Positions 47,719 to 60,960 of a stretch of 64,000 nucleotides of DNA are shown in pieces. Every line of letters starts with the position of its first letter. Position 1 is the first letter of the stretch. This DNA is from Luzula sylvatica (taxonomy: Eukaryota > Streptophyta > Magnoliopsida > Poales > Juncaceae). The notes below the pieces were generated by a model. The model was given only the letters and a program-made list of their open reading frames with translations. It did no database searches and had not been told where the DNA came from. A program made the translations under genes and the position numbers. Location: positions 20,116,667 through 20,180,666 of the forward strand of contig OX326956.1 in NCBI GenBank assembly GCA_946800325.1. Reading direction: 5' to 3'.

Positions 47719-49954
47719 ATCCGAAGAAGACTCATGTCCTCGTCTCTTTCTCGGGTGGCTAACCAACGTTGTTGAGTTCGATTTTTAAGGTACGAGGACT
47801 TCCTCGAATTTTCTTCAAGTGATTTTCATATTGGGAATGCTTAATTTTTTCATTTGTTTTCCTTTGCCAAGTTGACAAATCCTAATTTTTCATCTATCCT
47901 AAACTCTAATTTTGTGCGACTGTAATTTTTGCTATTTCAGTCATTGCACTATTTGCAATTTGGGTTTATTGCAGTCAATTTTTGACTGTTGGCGAACATT
48001 TCAGTTTTTGCAATTTGTAGTATTTTCCTGTTTTTACAAGTTGGGATTTTAGTTAGGGTCTTTACAAGTTGGGATTTTAACTAGGGAAGAGATCAACATA
48101 AATCCCCATTATCCACGCAAACACCATGTCCTTTCCTGCACTCTCTCGTATGAAGAACACCCATCTCTATTTGTTAAGAATACTGGTTGTTGCTACAAAT
48201 TGTAGAGTTGTATGAAATTGTTCTTTTGTAATTAAACTACGATGTTTAAGATATGTGAAATGTGAATTTGACGAGTACAAATTGTTATTTTTTCCTTTCA
48301 TATTTTTCCACTACAATAACACAATATTCATATATAAAACAACTCCTATATTAACACAATACAATATACAACTAGAAACAATATTCATATTCATATATAA
48401 AAACAACAAATGTTTTGTTCTTTCAGAAATTGGCATTGCTACAGTTGGTTCCTCGCATTTAAAATATCTAATTCATGCAAATATGGTACATGAGAACATC
48501 AAATAGGTTCATGAAACTCGGAATCATTTCGCTCATGTACAAAATCCAAAAACAAAATATCAACAAATATTTATACAAGAACGACGACTAAACAAACCTT
48601 AATACAAAACAATAACAAAAATATTTACAAAAAACTCCATTTTCATCTTCCTCGTGAAAGAGCTCTGCGCCATTGACTCTTCCTTTTACTCATCGATTTA
48701 TTCCAAGTTGTCGCGAAGAGCAAAAAAAAATAAACCTCTCCCTTGTTCTCATAGCTCCGGTCCCTCGGCCTTTTCTCTTTTCTATGATTGATTTGACTCA
48801 CCCATGTTCCGATTGTTCTGATTTCATCGCCTATCTGCCCCAGCTCTAGTTTTTCTGATGTCACAATACATGAATTTTTAGAAAGAATTTCAAGAATTAA
48901 TCCATAATACAGGGTTTACGAGGTAAAAGAACAATTTTTCTCTCAAATAGCTAAGTGATGGATCTAAATGAGAAACAAATTATTCTAATTGAATTAAAAA
49001 ATTACTTCTAACCTCAGTCTCCTAAAATATTACAAAATTATCCACTGTACTAGATCGTTGCTTCTGAACTTCATCGAATATCTGTTGTAGACATTAACAC
49101 CGTATCTAAATGCAACTGAAGCAAATGTCAAACTATCAAATCCTTCTTATATATTTGAGAAATATAAAATAGAGAATAAAAATATATATGGAAAATAGTA
49201 GACAATGAGCATATCAAATCTATTTAGTAAAACCTAAATTCAGGACTAGTAATCCAAATGAAACCTAATCAAATTGAAAGGTTCAACAGAAATTGATAAT
49301 CCTAATCTAATCTAAGACCTTAACTAAATCCTAATTTGTAAAGACCGTTACATATTAGTACACATTGCAACACTAAAATGCTTGCCAGTTGTTATTTTTT
49401 TTTCCCCAAAGACTGCAATTCAGCCCAAATTGCAAAGGCTGAACCATACAAAATTGGAAATGGACAAAATCAGAGTATCCGATCCAGAAAAGCTTAGGAT
49501 TTCCGAACTTGCCAATCAAAACCAATTAAAAACTAGGGTTCCCAAATTAAAAAATCACTTAAAAGAACATCGGAGAATAACAATACTGATACCTTAAGGG
49601 GCGAATCACCAGCATAATACTGGGACGAAACAGAGAACAAGACTTTAGGGATGTGAGTGTTCTTTTTTTTTTTTTTTTGATTTAAAGCCCTTAGGCAATG
49701 TGAGTGTTCTTCCATGAAAGAAGAGTGAATGCGGAAGAGACCGAAAGAAAGAAGACGAGAGAAGTTTGTTTTGGACAGACGAGTGAGGACTGAGGAGATT
49801 AAGATCGGCAAGCAAACGGAAAGAGACAGAATGAGCAGACTAAACGGAAATGTAAAAGAGCGAATCTAATGTTTTACGAATTTTAAAGCAGATCTGACGG
49901 TTTATAAACTAATTACACCAACAGCTTGGTAAAATTGAATGTACAGTAGACAGA

Positions 49955-49958
<4 letters not shown>
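47424..49958. mobile_element. 2.5-kb TIR element in (TA)n
   Basis: The ends AGAGTCTGTCTACTGTAC and GTACAGTAGACAGACTCT are perfect inverted copies, and similarity continues about 95 bp ('accaagctgttggtgtaatt'). Both sides are TA tracts. There is a (CT)n run at 47683-47716. The interior has leader-like and intron-like sequence but no recognised domain; the minus-strand frame at 48643-48864 is short and unassigned. Absent from copy A. Confidence 0.8.
49665..49697 (-). mobile_element. Tiny 5'-truncated retroposon
   Basis: About 33 bp consisting on the minus strand of TGCCTAAGGGCTTTAAATC plus an A run. It is flanked by ATGTGAGTGTTCTT at 49651-49664 and 49698-49711, a perfect 14-bp duplication. 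A similar tail (cctaagggcaatttaatc plus A run, minus strand) occurs near 11417-11450. It is probably the 3' end of a SINE or LINE, copied and cut short. Confidence 0.75.
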
Positions 49959-50000
<42 letters not shown>

Positions 50001-50002
<2 letters not shown>

Positions 50003-50515
50003 TAGACTCAATGTCCAACGTTCTTGTTTGGCCAACGCGGCCAACAACGCTTATTTCTCACAATCTATGAATGAAAATTAAATTTCGACCGTATCGATGT
50101 AATCAATATCACTTGAGAATGTTATAGATTCAATTTTATGAAAATAAAAAAATCTATCATATGCATCATGATACGTAAAAATAACGGTCAAAAACATTTA
50201 CGACATGATTCAACATGAAATAAATTTTAAAATTCGAATTTATTGCATTGGATTTCATTTAAGTTATATAGATAGGTTTAGGACAAAATTTTGTTATGTT
50301 TCGAGTATTTTTTCATGGAAATCTAAAATTTTACCGAAATGGACGGTTGTGAAAATTTGTTATTTGTTTCGTTAGATATAAAAATTATTTTACAACATAT
50401 CTAGATAATATAGATCACATATATACGGTTAAGATTTAATTTTCATCTATATATTTTGAAAAATAAGTGTTGTTGGTCAATGTTGACCCAGTAAGGATGT
50501 TGGCCATTGAGTCTA

Positions 50516-50517
<2 letters not shown>
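50001..50517. mobile_element. MITE with TIRs in (TA)n (copy B)
   Basis: Counterpart of 19080-19602. Confidence 0.75.
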
Positions 50518-50567
<50 letters not shown>

Positions 50568-50626
50568 GTACCAAATATTTGATACTTAATGTGTTTTCAC
50601 CGTTAAATTTGCATTGAGATTTATGC

Positions 50627-51330
<704 letters not shown>

Positions 51331-51338
51331 TTCATAGG

Positions 51339-52071
51339 TAGGGATGTCAATGGGTCGGGTTCGGGTCGGGTATAGGCTCACCCATATCCTTACCCTTCTT
51401 AATCGGGTAATACCCATATCCGACCCGTCAACTAAACGGGTAATTTTACCCGCCCCGTTTAGTACCCGCGAGTATTCGGATTACCCATGGGAAATTTTAC
51501 CCACACCTATACATATAAAAAGTATTAAAATATACGAACGAAATATATATTTTTATTAAATTAAAATAACATTATAAATTCATATAACATAATAATATCA
51601 CAAAATCATAAAATAGACAACAAAATATTTTAAACATAAATTATGGACCGTGAATTAACATAAATTGTACAATAAAACTAAAATTGGTAGAAACGTAAAA
51701 TAACAGTGAAAACAAAAATAAATAAACATAAATCTAGGAAATTATTTATTTTAGTTTATTTACTAAACAAATAAAAAAAAATGGTACAATAAATAATCAA
51801 TAGAAAACATGGATTAAAACCAATAAAAAATCAACGGAAATAATAAAAAATACAAAAAATATTAATATAATTAAGGTTATTAAGAATCGGGTTCGGGTCG
51901 GGTATACCCACGGGTCGGGTACGGCCTCACCCATACCCTACCCGACCCGAGCCGGGTATTTTTTAATCGGATAATACCCGACCCGCGGGTAGGATTAATC
52001 GGGTATTACCCGATCCGTCTGGGTCGGGTACCCGTCGGGCACGGGTATTACCCAACCCATTGACATCCCTA
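51339..52071. mobile_element. hAT-type non-autonomous element (copy 2)
   Basis: The ends TAGGGATGTCAATGGG and CCCATTGACATCCCTA are identical to those of 8705-9408. It is flanked by TTCATAGG at 51331-51338 and 52072-52079. Copy A at 20319-20326 keeps the unfilled site. 733 bp, non-coding. Confidence 0.93.
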
Positions 52072-52079
52072 TTCATAGG

Positions 52080-54119
52080 TTGATTTTTAAGATATAACTG
52101 AAGTACACAATTGTTCTACCCAAATAATAAAATAAATAAGTTAAAATATATCGTATTGTTTATTAGTAAAAAAATACATTAGTAAAATAATCGTAGTTTA
52201 TAAAAAATAAATAAATATATTAGTATATAAGCTATATATTTTTTTTATTAACTAGTATATAAGCTATGTTGCGCTGGTACTTCAAAATATTCTGAGGATA
52301 GGATATCCGATGTGGATACGGATTCGATACGGCTCGGATATGTTTCGGATACGCCACATGACGTATATGATTATTTTAATATTTATTTTTTTCGGATACG
52401 ACGGAATACGACATGATACGGCTTCGATACTTTAGAATAGGACTGAGATACTTTATTTTGAATACTTTGGCCTATTATATATTTTGATATATAATATTTT
52501 TAAATAAATATATAATTTTTTTTTGGATATTTCAAAATTAGTTCTAAGATAATTCTAGAATAAATTTAGGATATTTTATGATACTTGTATTGATAGATTG
52601 ATTTTATTAATTCTCATAATATTTAATCAAATATTAATAATTAATTTTTTAATTTTTTAATTATTATTAATTATATATAATTTAAATATATTAAAATAAT
52701 TATTATGTTGCCGTATTCATATCTGTGATTTTTAAAAATAATTTTATCGCCGTATCCGTATCGTATCGGATACGATATTCGTATTCGTATATGTACAATA
52801 TAATTTATAAGTACTAACATTATCTTGTAGGAAAGCTCGGAGTAATTACAAAAGCAGGTCAACTCATAGGATTTTCACAATATACATATTTACGAGTGAG
52901 TTAAAACTCAACAATATGTTAGTGCCATGATTGCACTTAGTGACTTCAAATTATTAGTTTCTTTCAATTCTTAGAAGATTAGTTCTTGGATAAACACAAT
53001 ATTTAATTAAAAGAAATTCAATGTTTTTTTGTGAGAGTAAAGAAACATAACCGTATGATGCTTTCTTATTATAATTATAATAGTTGTTTGCTCATGCCTT
53101 TTACTCTAAAATGTACAAGTTGTGAAAATTTTACTAATGCATAAGTTGTGAAGGTTCACACGAAACATATTCTTCCCGAATGTACTGTTTTACCGTCCTT
53201 GAGATTATGAGGTCACTTACGACCAAATTTCCTTTACATATATATTAGGAAAATACTTACGTAACGAGCATGTTAATTATGTTGTTCATTATAATACAAA
53301 TTACCCATTTTTATGATAATATTGATCATTTCAAAAAACTTATTTTTAACTCATTTATCTATGTTTACGTACATGAGTTACGATTATTTTAATGTTCGTT
53401 GTTATTAAAATTACGTCCTTGAGAGTATGAGGTCAATTACGACCAAATTTCCATTACATATATATTTATAAATAAATATAATTCTAATACAGAATATGAA
53501 TCATCAAACGATTCTAATTATAATTAATATAAAATATGAGTAATTATTTTTTAATAAACTGGTATTTTCATAAGATTGATGTACACAGTACTTGAGAAAA
53601 TTTGATAATCCTATTTCTTAATTTTTCCCTTCTTTTTTTTTCAATTTGTTTTGAAATGTTTGGCCTTTAAAACAAGGAGAAAAAAATCATCTGTTATCCA
53701 AAGCTATTTTATTTCTAACATTATAATTTATACTTAATTCATAATATTAAGTGGATAAACTATTATTTCAATCTCTATTAATTTTTTTTAATTTTAATAT
53801 TAAATTTGTTTTATTAAAAACACAAATATAATCTATTTAGTATTATATATTAATTAACCGTTTGACAAAACTTGTAAAGTTACTTGTTTTGTAAAAAGAA
53901 ACCAGCAACAACAAGCAAGCGCTAGTTGGGTATCATCTAAAAAAAAAATTAATTAACTATCAATTCAATATTTTTTTAATTAATTGAGTCATTAATCGTT
54001 AATGAATGATGAATGATATAGAATATGTGGTGGAGAAACAAGGAGCACAGTAAATATCCTCGAAAAGAAAATATATAAAGTTCATCTCGAAATCGATTCG
54101 ATTCCCATCCCTTTTTCCC
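52080..54119. other. Spacer, duplicated up to about 53555
   Basis: The first 1.5 kb matches 20327-21780. From 53555 it resembles the unit tail at 27090-27240 ('cagtacttgagaaaa'). The remaining AT-rich sequence has no gene. Confidence 0.5.
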
Positions 54120-54122
54120 TAA

Positions 54123-54433
54123 GGGGCCGTTTGGCAAGCGGAATTAGTAGAGTGGAATTGGATTATAAGGTGGAGGAGAAAAAAGTTCTGGAATTAGTAA
54201 TTCCACAGTTTGTTTGGATGTCCGAATTATAAGATGCTGGAAAATATAATTCTTCGTTTGGTTGGTTAGAAAAATTCTGGAATTTCATTATTGAAAATAT
54301 AGAACAAATGTTTGATTAAAATTAACACAATATAATAGTATTTTCATATAATATTAAATTATTATAATATTATTATTATGTTATTATATTCTTCTTCTTC
54401 TTCTTCTTATTATTATTATAGTAATAATAATAC

Positions 54434-54494
<61 letters not shown>

Positions 54495-54548
54495 GGTATT
54501 ATAATATTATATTATTATAATGTTATAATATGATTATGATTAATTGTA

Positions 54549-54593
<45 letters not shown>

Positions 54594-55730
54594 ATTATTA
54601 TTATTGTTGTTGTTGTTGTTGTTGTTGTTATTATTATTATATTATATTATTACAATATTATTATTGTAATCACATTAGTATAAATAAATAAATAATATGA
54701 TTATAATATAACATTATTAAAATATAAAATCATCATAATATTATTAATTGTAGTAATTGTATTGTACTAATTTTAATATTATAATATTAATTATAACAAT
54801 AATATAATATTAATTATAATTATAATATATATTCATAATACTTATATTAATATTAATATTAAAATATTGTAAATAATACTAATATATTAATAGTTTTATA
54901 TTAATGCTATTATATTAGCATATTCATATAATATACTATTATAATATTAACATACTAATATTATTAATATTGTTAATATATTAATATAATTTATATTAAT
55001 AATACATTTATATTAATAATAATATAATATATTAATATTACATAAATATATTAAAATAATATAAACATATTAATATTAATATTAATAAATTATTGTATTA
55101 TTAACTAATAATATATTAATATTAATAATATACTCTAATATTAATATTTTTATTTAGTATATTAATATTAATATTTATATAAATATATTGAAATAATATT
55201 AACATATGGCTATTAATATATTATAATAATAATAATTATTATATTAATTTAATATTAATTAATAGTATATTATTAATAATATTAATATTAATTATTAATA
55301 TTAATATATTATTATTGATATTGGTATTAATATTATTATTATTATTATTATTATTATAATTATTTCCCTATTAAATATCCATGTAATACATTACTGTAGT
55401 ATATAGTACTAATATTATAATTATATTATAATATTATATTCATATAATACACTATTATAATAATACTAAATGTATTGCTATATTATAATAATGTTTTATT
55501 GATATAATAATATTTTTTATTGTAATAAATATAATATATTATTGATTAAATGTTTTCCTCCACTTTGGCACTCCTCAAATTTGTGGAATCAAAATTTGCT
55601 AGAATAATGGAATTAGAAGATTCAAGAATTATATATTTCCATTTTTTTTACACCCACCAAACAAAGAATTTAACTTTGCATCATTTTAAAATACTAATTC
55701 CATTCAAAATTCCACCATCCAAACACCCCC
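54123..55730. mobile_element. PIF/Harbinger-like element with expanded (ATT)n core
   Basis: Ends GGGGCCGTTTGGCAAGCGG and TCCACCATCCAAACACCCCC are imperfect inverted repeats of Harbinger/Tourist type, flanked by TAA at 54120-54122 and 55731-55733. Subterminal 'ggaattagta' words are repeated in inverted form at the right. Most of the centre (54380-55540) is degenerate ATT/AAT and TAATAT sequence with no coding. Confidence 0.75.
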
Positions 55731-55744
55731 TAAGTCAAGTAAGA

Positions 55745-55880
55745 AACAATTAGGAAAATACCCACAACTGTACCCAAACCCGTGTGAATCACGTCAAGAA
55801 CCTCTCTCTATATCTTAAATTATCTTGATCATATTAAAAGACTTGACTCTCATCAATTTGTATCAACTATATGCTAAATG
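55745..55880 (+). repeat. Inverted repeat arm, left of DEFL gene 6
   Basis: 'caattaggaaaatac...ccgtgtgaatcacg...catattaaaagacttgact' reappears inverted at about 58578-58712, with roughly 80 percent or better similarity by eye. Confidence 0.8.
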
Positions 55881-56005
55881 TTCTCCATTCAACAAAAAAA
55901 TTAGCACCATCCATTTACTTATTTTAACACACTAATCATGTTTTTATCAAATAATATATCATTCTTTATAATTCAAATTCAAATTGATTGTCAATTTCAA
56001 TCTAA

Positions 56006-56359
56006 TTAAGCTCTGGTTTTATTTTGCTCTAAAGCCCAAAGGGGGTGGGGGTTTATTTTTTTACAACAACAACAACTCGAGTCCGATGATAAGCATATCC
56101 AATCGGTATAATTATGACGTGAGCAATACCCCGAGCAATAATTTGCGTCATCACTCTTACAAAAATTTCCCCCGATACAATCTACAGACATTTGCCCAGC
56201 ACAATTTGATGCATTCATGCTCCTAATTTCACCTGCAAATTTCAAGATTATTTTTTCCTTATATATAATGTATAACTCCTACAAAAATTATTTCGATAAA
56301 GAGGGAGACTTACTTGAGGAAATGAGAAGCATGAGAAGTATGGAGATTGCTAGTTTCAT
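56006..56359 (-). CDS. Defensin-like secreted cysteine-rich peptide, gene 6
   Basis: Exons 56359-56314 and 56232-56006 with the common phase-1 intron (81 bp); predicted 90 residues. The first Met codon of the other copies is ATT here, so translation must start at the second, giving MKLAISILLMLLISS as the signal peptide. The mature part begins EIRSMNASNC and is about eight residues longer between the second cysteine and the CxxxC motif (CSGYC), with extra cysteines, for ten in all including the CCCC cluster. The tail is LWALEQNKTRA. This is the most diverged intact member and lies inside an inverted repeat. Confidence 0.8.
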
Positions 56360-56424
56360 ATTTATTTCAATTGTGTTTCTTTGTAGTACGAATGATAATG
56401 AACATTCCTGTAATCATCACGAGT

Positions 56425-56432
56425 AATTTATA
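56425..56432 (-). promoter_or_regulatory. TATA box of DEFL gene 6
   Basis: TATAAATT on the minus strand, 66 nt upstream of the only usable ATG. Confidence 0.55.
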
Positions 56433-56459
56433 CTGATGAAATGAAACAACGAGTGTATC

Positions 56460-58577
56460 TATTAGCATTAAATGAGTACTCACAAAGATATGCAGCAAGC
56501 TCAATTTATTGGCATTAAAAGATATATCCAGTGTTTAATGTTCTGAAATAGTGCTTTGCTTGGCACCAATAATGTTTCGCTTACCAGCTAAGAGTACTTC
56601 ATTTATCACCAAAAATAGTGAAAAATAAAATGAATGAGGCCTTACAATTTACCTACATCCATATTTTGTATTCAATTTTATGTAAATTTCTTTGTGCCAC
56701 GTCATATCATCTCAATCATTCAGTCATTAGATTATGATATATGACGAAATTTGGATCATTGATTAACCATTGATTTTTTATAGTGATAATTTCGTTGTAA
56801 ACTTTAACGTGTGCATTATATTACAACAATTCTGAGCATTTTTGGAAATGTTATATGATTTTACATTGATAATCGACTAGACCAAGTTTTTTTAATTGTT
56901 TATTATTTCACATTAAGTTGCATGATCAAATGTGAATACAAATGCAAGATGAATATTTCGTATATGAAATACTAATAAATTAATATATAATATAAAACAT
57001 ACTTCAAAATAATAATTTGTTTTAAGAATTTTAATTTCAAATATCGGTTAAAATATATTCATTTGAAATTTGAATTTATAATGAATTAGATATATTATTT
57101 TTTTGGGTGATTTTGTTTTTTTATTATTAAATTGTGAATGCTTTTTTTTTTATTCATTGATGTCAATGAAAATTAGACTCACTATCTATGATTTATTATG
57201 ATATTCACTCAATCACTTGAGCTATGAGTTCACTGCCATGTATTATTTATTTGGGTGATTTTATGATAAAAACTTTTTTTAAATCCTTGTTCAATTTAAG
57301 AAGGGTATTTTGGATAATTTTCAATTAATAGTCATGGGTGGATATCGCAAAATCTGACATAGATTAATTAAAACGATTTTATAAAAAAAATTATCAAATA
57401 ACCACTATACCCTGATTTATCATGGTTAGTATTTATTACAATTATCTTTATTTTTATTTTTCATGAATCATGCAAAAAAAAATCATAATATTTTTATTTT
57501 TATATATGAAAGATTTTATTTGCATGATTTATGAAAGATAATAATACTAATAAATAAATGTAACACATATCAATTATCATAAAATTATCATAAGTATGAG
57601 TATAATGATCATTTAATAAATAAAATTAAAATCTCTATTATTTAAGTTATCCTAGTTTTGCAATAATGCCATCTATAGTCGATGCATTGATTTAATAGGA
57701 AATTAATTTTTGTAGACAAAATAAGAGAAAATTTAATAGTTACAAATACCAAATATGTTTTTAAGAAAAAATCCTACCATAGAATCATTTTTTTTGTTTA
57801 TATTATTATTGTTCCAGAAAATATGAACTTGACTGTCACATGTGTTTCTAGATACAAATCTAGATATAAAATCTAATTGTTTTATCATTACTGAATGAAA
57901 AATATAATTCAAATGATCATGGCACAGCGCAGATATTGTCCTAACTTGAAATATTAATCCCCCAAAATCTTCCAAACAAGTAGAAAACTCATCCAAGTTA
58001 AGTAGAAAACCTTGGCGACGACAAACGGTCTCAAATTCAATTCTGCGTGTACGGATCAAATCTAGTTTAGTGAGATAATTAAGCAAAAGATAAATTTGAA
58101 TTAGAGAAAAGGAAGAAAGAGGAGAATAACAAAAGAGAAGAGGAAATTTATATTTCTAATTGATGAAAGGAGATGACATGTTATCTCTTTTTATATCAAA
58201 CACTTGACTCTTAATTTACTAAATAATAATTAAAAAAAATAAATGAACTCTAGAAAACATAAACATATTAATGCACTTAGGGACTTCAAAAAATACTAAA
58301 AAATAACAATATGATTAAATAGTATAATAAGTTGCATGAGACTTTTTTTTTCATGAACCTTCATGAAACTTTTAAGTTTTATTCTTCTTTCTCGAACCTT
58401 CTTTGGCAATTGTATCATAGAACTTCCCTACATACAAAATTTGTATCATAGAATAATAAATATTCCTTTAAATATTTGTACCATAGAATTTGCCTGCATA
58501 TAAATAATAAATCTGTATTTAAACGAGTAAATGGATGGTACTAATATTTTCTTAAATGGAGAATATTTAGCATATGA
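56460..58577. other. DEFL gene 6 upstream spacer
   Basis: The first 900 bp is the common upstream spacer, more diverged than in the other units. After about 57400 it is AT-rich and unrelated. It contains the unassigned ORF at 57733-58086. Confidence 0.45.
57733..58086 (-). CDS. Unrecognised ORF of 117 residues
   Basis: The longest minus-strand frame between DEFL gene 6 and SCE1. It contains several cysteines, a hydrophobic start and an Asn-rich stretch near residues 92-98. A TATA-like GATATAAAAAGAG lies about 110 nt upstream and a CT-rich leader follows it, which also fits an old LTR. No domain recognised. It may be spurious. Confidence 0.2.
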   Translation of the reverse strand: MLNYLTKLDLIRTRRIEFETVCRRQGFLLNLDEFSTCLEDFGGLIFQVRTISALCHDHLNYIFHSVMIKQLDFISRFVSRNTCDSQVHIFWNNNNINKKNDSMVGFFLKNIFGICNY

Positions 58578-58712
58578 CTGATGCAAATTGATTCGAGTCA
58601 AGTCTTTTTAATATGACGAAGATAATATAAATTATATAGAGAGATTCTTGCCGTGATTCACACGGGTTCCGTAATATTATTGCGAGTATTTTCCTAATTG
58701 TTTCGTATCTTT
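58578..58712 (-). repeat. Inverted repeat arm, right of DEFL gene 6
   Basis: Inverse of 55745-55880. Confidence 0.8.
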
Positions 58713-58850
58713 GGCAATTGTTATGCAAACTCGAAATTAACTTTGTTTAATTTCCTACAAAATTACTCAAAAAAAAAAAAAAAACTAAAAAATGTCATAA
58801 AATATGTTTTATAACGTACAATGACAGAAATTACGTCTAAATAAATATTT

Positions 58851-58866
58851 AGCCCAAACCGGCCCA
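58851..58866 (+). promoter_or_regulatory. Site II-like elements upstream of SCE1
   Basis: AGCCCA (58851-58856) and GGCCCA (58861-58866), the complement of TGGGCT and TGGGCC, about 180 nt before the ATG. TGGGCY elements are known from promoters of plant growth and housekeeping genes. Confidence 0.45.
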
Positions 58867-59039
58867 AGATAAAAAAGCCCGGTTCGGGTGAACCGGACCG
58901 GGTTTAACGAAGAAGCCAAGTCGCATTTTCCCTTTTGTAAAAGAAACCCATTATTGTGCCATTAAATTAAAGCCCTCTTCTTTTCTTCCCCAATTATTCA
59001 GTGGTAAATCTTCGATTCGATCTTCAGACCTTTTTAGCC

Positions 59040-59971
59040 ATGTCGGGAGGTATAGCGCGCGGTCGATTGGCGGAGGAGCGCAAGGCGTGGCGCAAGAATC
59101 ATCCTCATGTCAGTGCAATCTGATTTGGAATTTTTTTGTTTTTGTAAGATTTCATCCTTTTTTTGCAAATTTTAATTGTTTTGTTTGTTTTTAGGGTTTC
59201 GTTGCGAAGCCGGAGACCTTGCCTGATGGATCCGTGAATCTGATGATCTGGCACTGTACTATTCCTGGAAAACAAGCGGTGAGTTTTCATTTCTCGTGAT
59301 ATATATCGTTTCTCAGTCCTGATTCATTGCATGAGCTATCGTTTGTTCGATTTTTCTGGTAGATTTACTTATACGGATGAGTACAGTTCCTATTTATTGA
59401 TATATTGAAAATCTACAGTGAATTTGTGTCAAAATTAACTTAAAAGCTCAATTCTTAATCAATTTTCAATCTATTTTTGGTCAGACTGATTGGGAAGGAG
59501 GATTTTATCCGTTAACGCTACATTTCAGCGAGGATTATCCAAGTAAACCTCCGAAATGCAAGTTTCCTCAAGGCTTCTTCCACCCTAACGTTTATCCCTC
59601 TGGAACTGTCTGTCTCTCCATCCTCAACGAAGACAGTGTAAGTTCAATCAATCAATTTTTAACCTTTTTTTTTTTTTGAAGATTAATTGATATATTTTTC
59701 TGCATTTGTAAGGGATGGAGACCTGCGATAACAGTGAAGCAGATTTTAGTCGGAATACAGGATTTACTCGACCAGCCGAATCCTGCGGATCCGGCCCAAA
59801 CCGATGGTTATCAGCTCTTCATCCAGGTTTGTAATTTTAATCTTAAATTGAATTTGAAATTTGAAATAATTTGAGGGTTTATACGAAATTGTGATGAAAT
59901 GAATGAAGGATCAAGTGGAGTACAGGAAGAGGGTGAGGCAGCAGGCGAAGATGTACCCGTCGATGGTCTAG
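59040..59971 (+). CDS. SCE1: SUMO-conjugating enzyme SCE1 (UBC9-type E2)
   Basis: Five exons: 59040-59108, 59195-59278, 59485-59637, 59713-59826, 59909-59971. All introns are GT-AG and phase 0. The product is 160 residues, the normal length for plant SCE1. It starts [20 protein letters not shown], and the UBC fold is complete. It contains the HPN motif (residues 84-86, FHPNVYPSG), the catalytic Cys94 in [22 protein letters not shown] after it, and the [17 protein letters not shown] segment typical of UBC9. The enzyme takes SUMO from the SAE1/2 E1 as a thioester on Cys94 and passes it to lysines of target proteins, mainly in the nucleus. No defect is seen. The start ATG gives the conserved N-terminus. 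Confidence 0.98.
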
Positions 59972-60330
59972 TTAATAATAAATTAATTAGGCGTGTTTTA
60001 TTTCACTATTAGAAATGAAAAAGTTTAAAGTATTCGCGACCTTGCTAATGAATGAATGAATGAATGATTGTTGTTAATTGTGGAGTATTATGAATCATGA
60101 ATGCTTATTGTGTTGACTTGTATGACTTGATTTGCGCTTGTGTGTGCTTTATTTAGACTCGATTGTGATTTTGAGTGTTTTTGCGTTGCGCGTGTTATGG
60201 GTAATTATGATATAATAAGGTTTTTGTGTTTGTGTTTTGTAATGTTTAAAGCTTAGCAGCAGTTTTTTTTATTTCGAAAATGATAAATGATGTTTTTTTT
60301 TCTTAATAGTTTATAATATCTGTAGATGTT
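59972..60330. other. SCE1 3' flank
   Basis: Contains the 3' untranslated region, with a short (TGAA)n run near 60045-60065. No other gene. Confidence 0.5.
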
Positions 60331-60334
60331 CCTT

Positions 60335-60960
60335 ACCATATGAAATCATATTGTCCTTGAAAATGATATATTCATACCAAAAATAGTATATTACCTTGAA
60401 AATGGTGTAATGACATTTATATGGACCCTAAAATGTATATTTACCCCAGATATGATAGAATAATCTTAAGAAATGTCCGTCTGCCCATGAAATGATATAA
60501 TAACCCTGAAAAATGCTATATTACCACTAAAAATGGTTTATCAGCCTTGGATATATTATATTTGTCATGAAAATGATATATCATTACTCAAAATGACATT
60601 GATATTTATATTAAAAATGATACATTGATGCTTTGATATATTAACATTGGAAATGATATATTCATCCTAAAAATAATAATGACACTGAAAATGTATATTG
60701 GCACTCAAAATGGAGTAGTGAGCTGTGAGCCACTGAGCCTGAAAATAAAAATTAATTCCGAAAGTGATATTATGGCCTCAAAACTGCAATTGCTAATGAT
60801 ATAATAGCCATAAAAATATTGTGTTCACACTGAAAATGCTATATTGACCCTGAGAGCAGTACAAAATGATTATTGAGACTAAAAATGTTATCTTGATCCT
60901 TAACATGTATGCTTACAGTTAAGATTATATATTCTCCCAGAAGTTTATAGTCACACTAGA
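60335..60960. repeat. Degenerate minisatellite, about 20-bp period
   Basis: Around 30 diverged units of the type 'ccttgaaaatgatatatta' follow one another with small indels. The array resumes at 61935-62190. Confidence 0.75.

Noticed and set aside
48643..48864. Captured gene inside the 2.5-kb TIR element
   Set aside because: The frame is short and unassigned, with no splice sites or homology that I can recognise, so gene capture is not supported.
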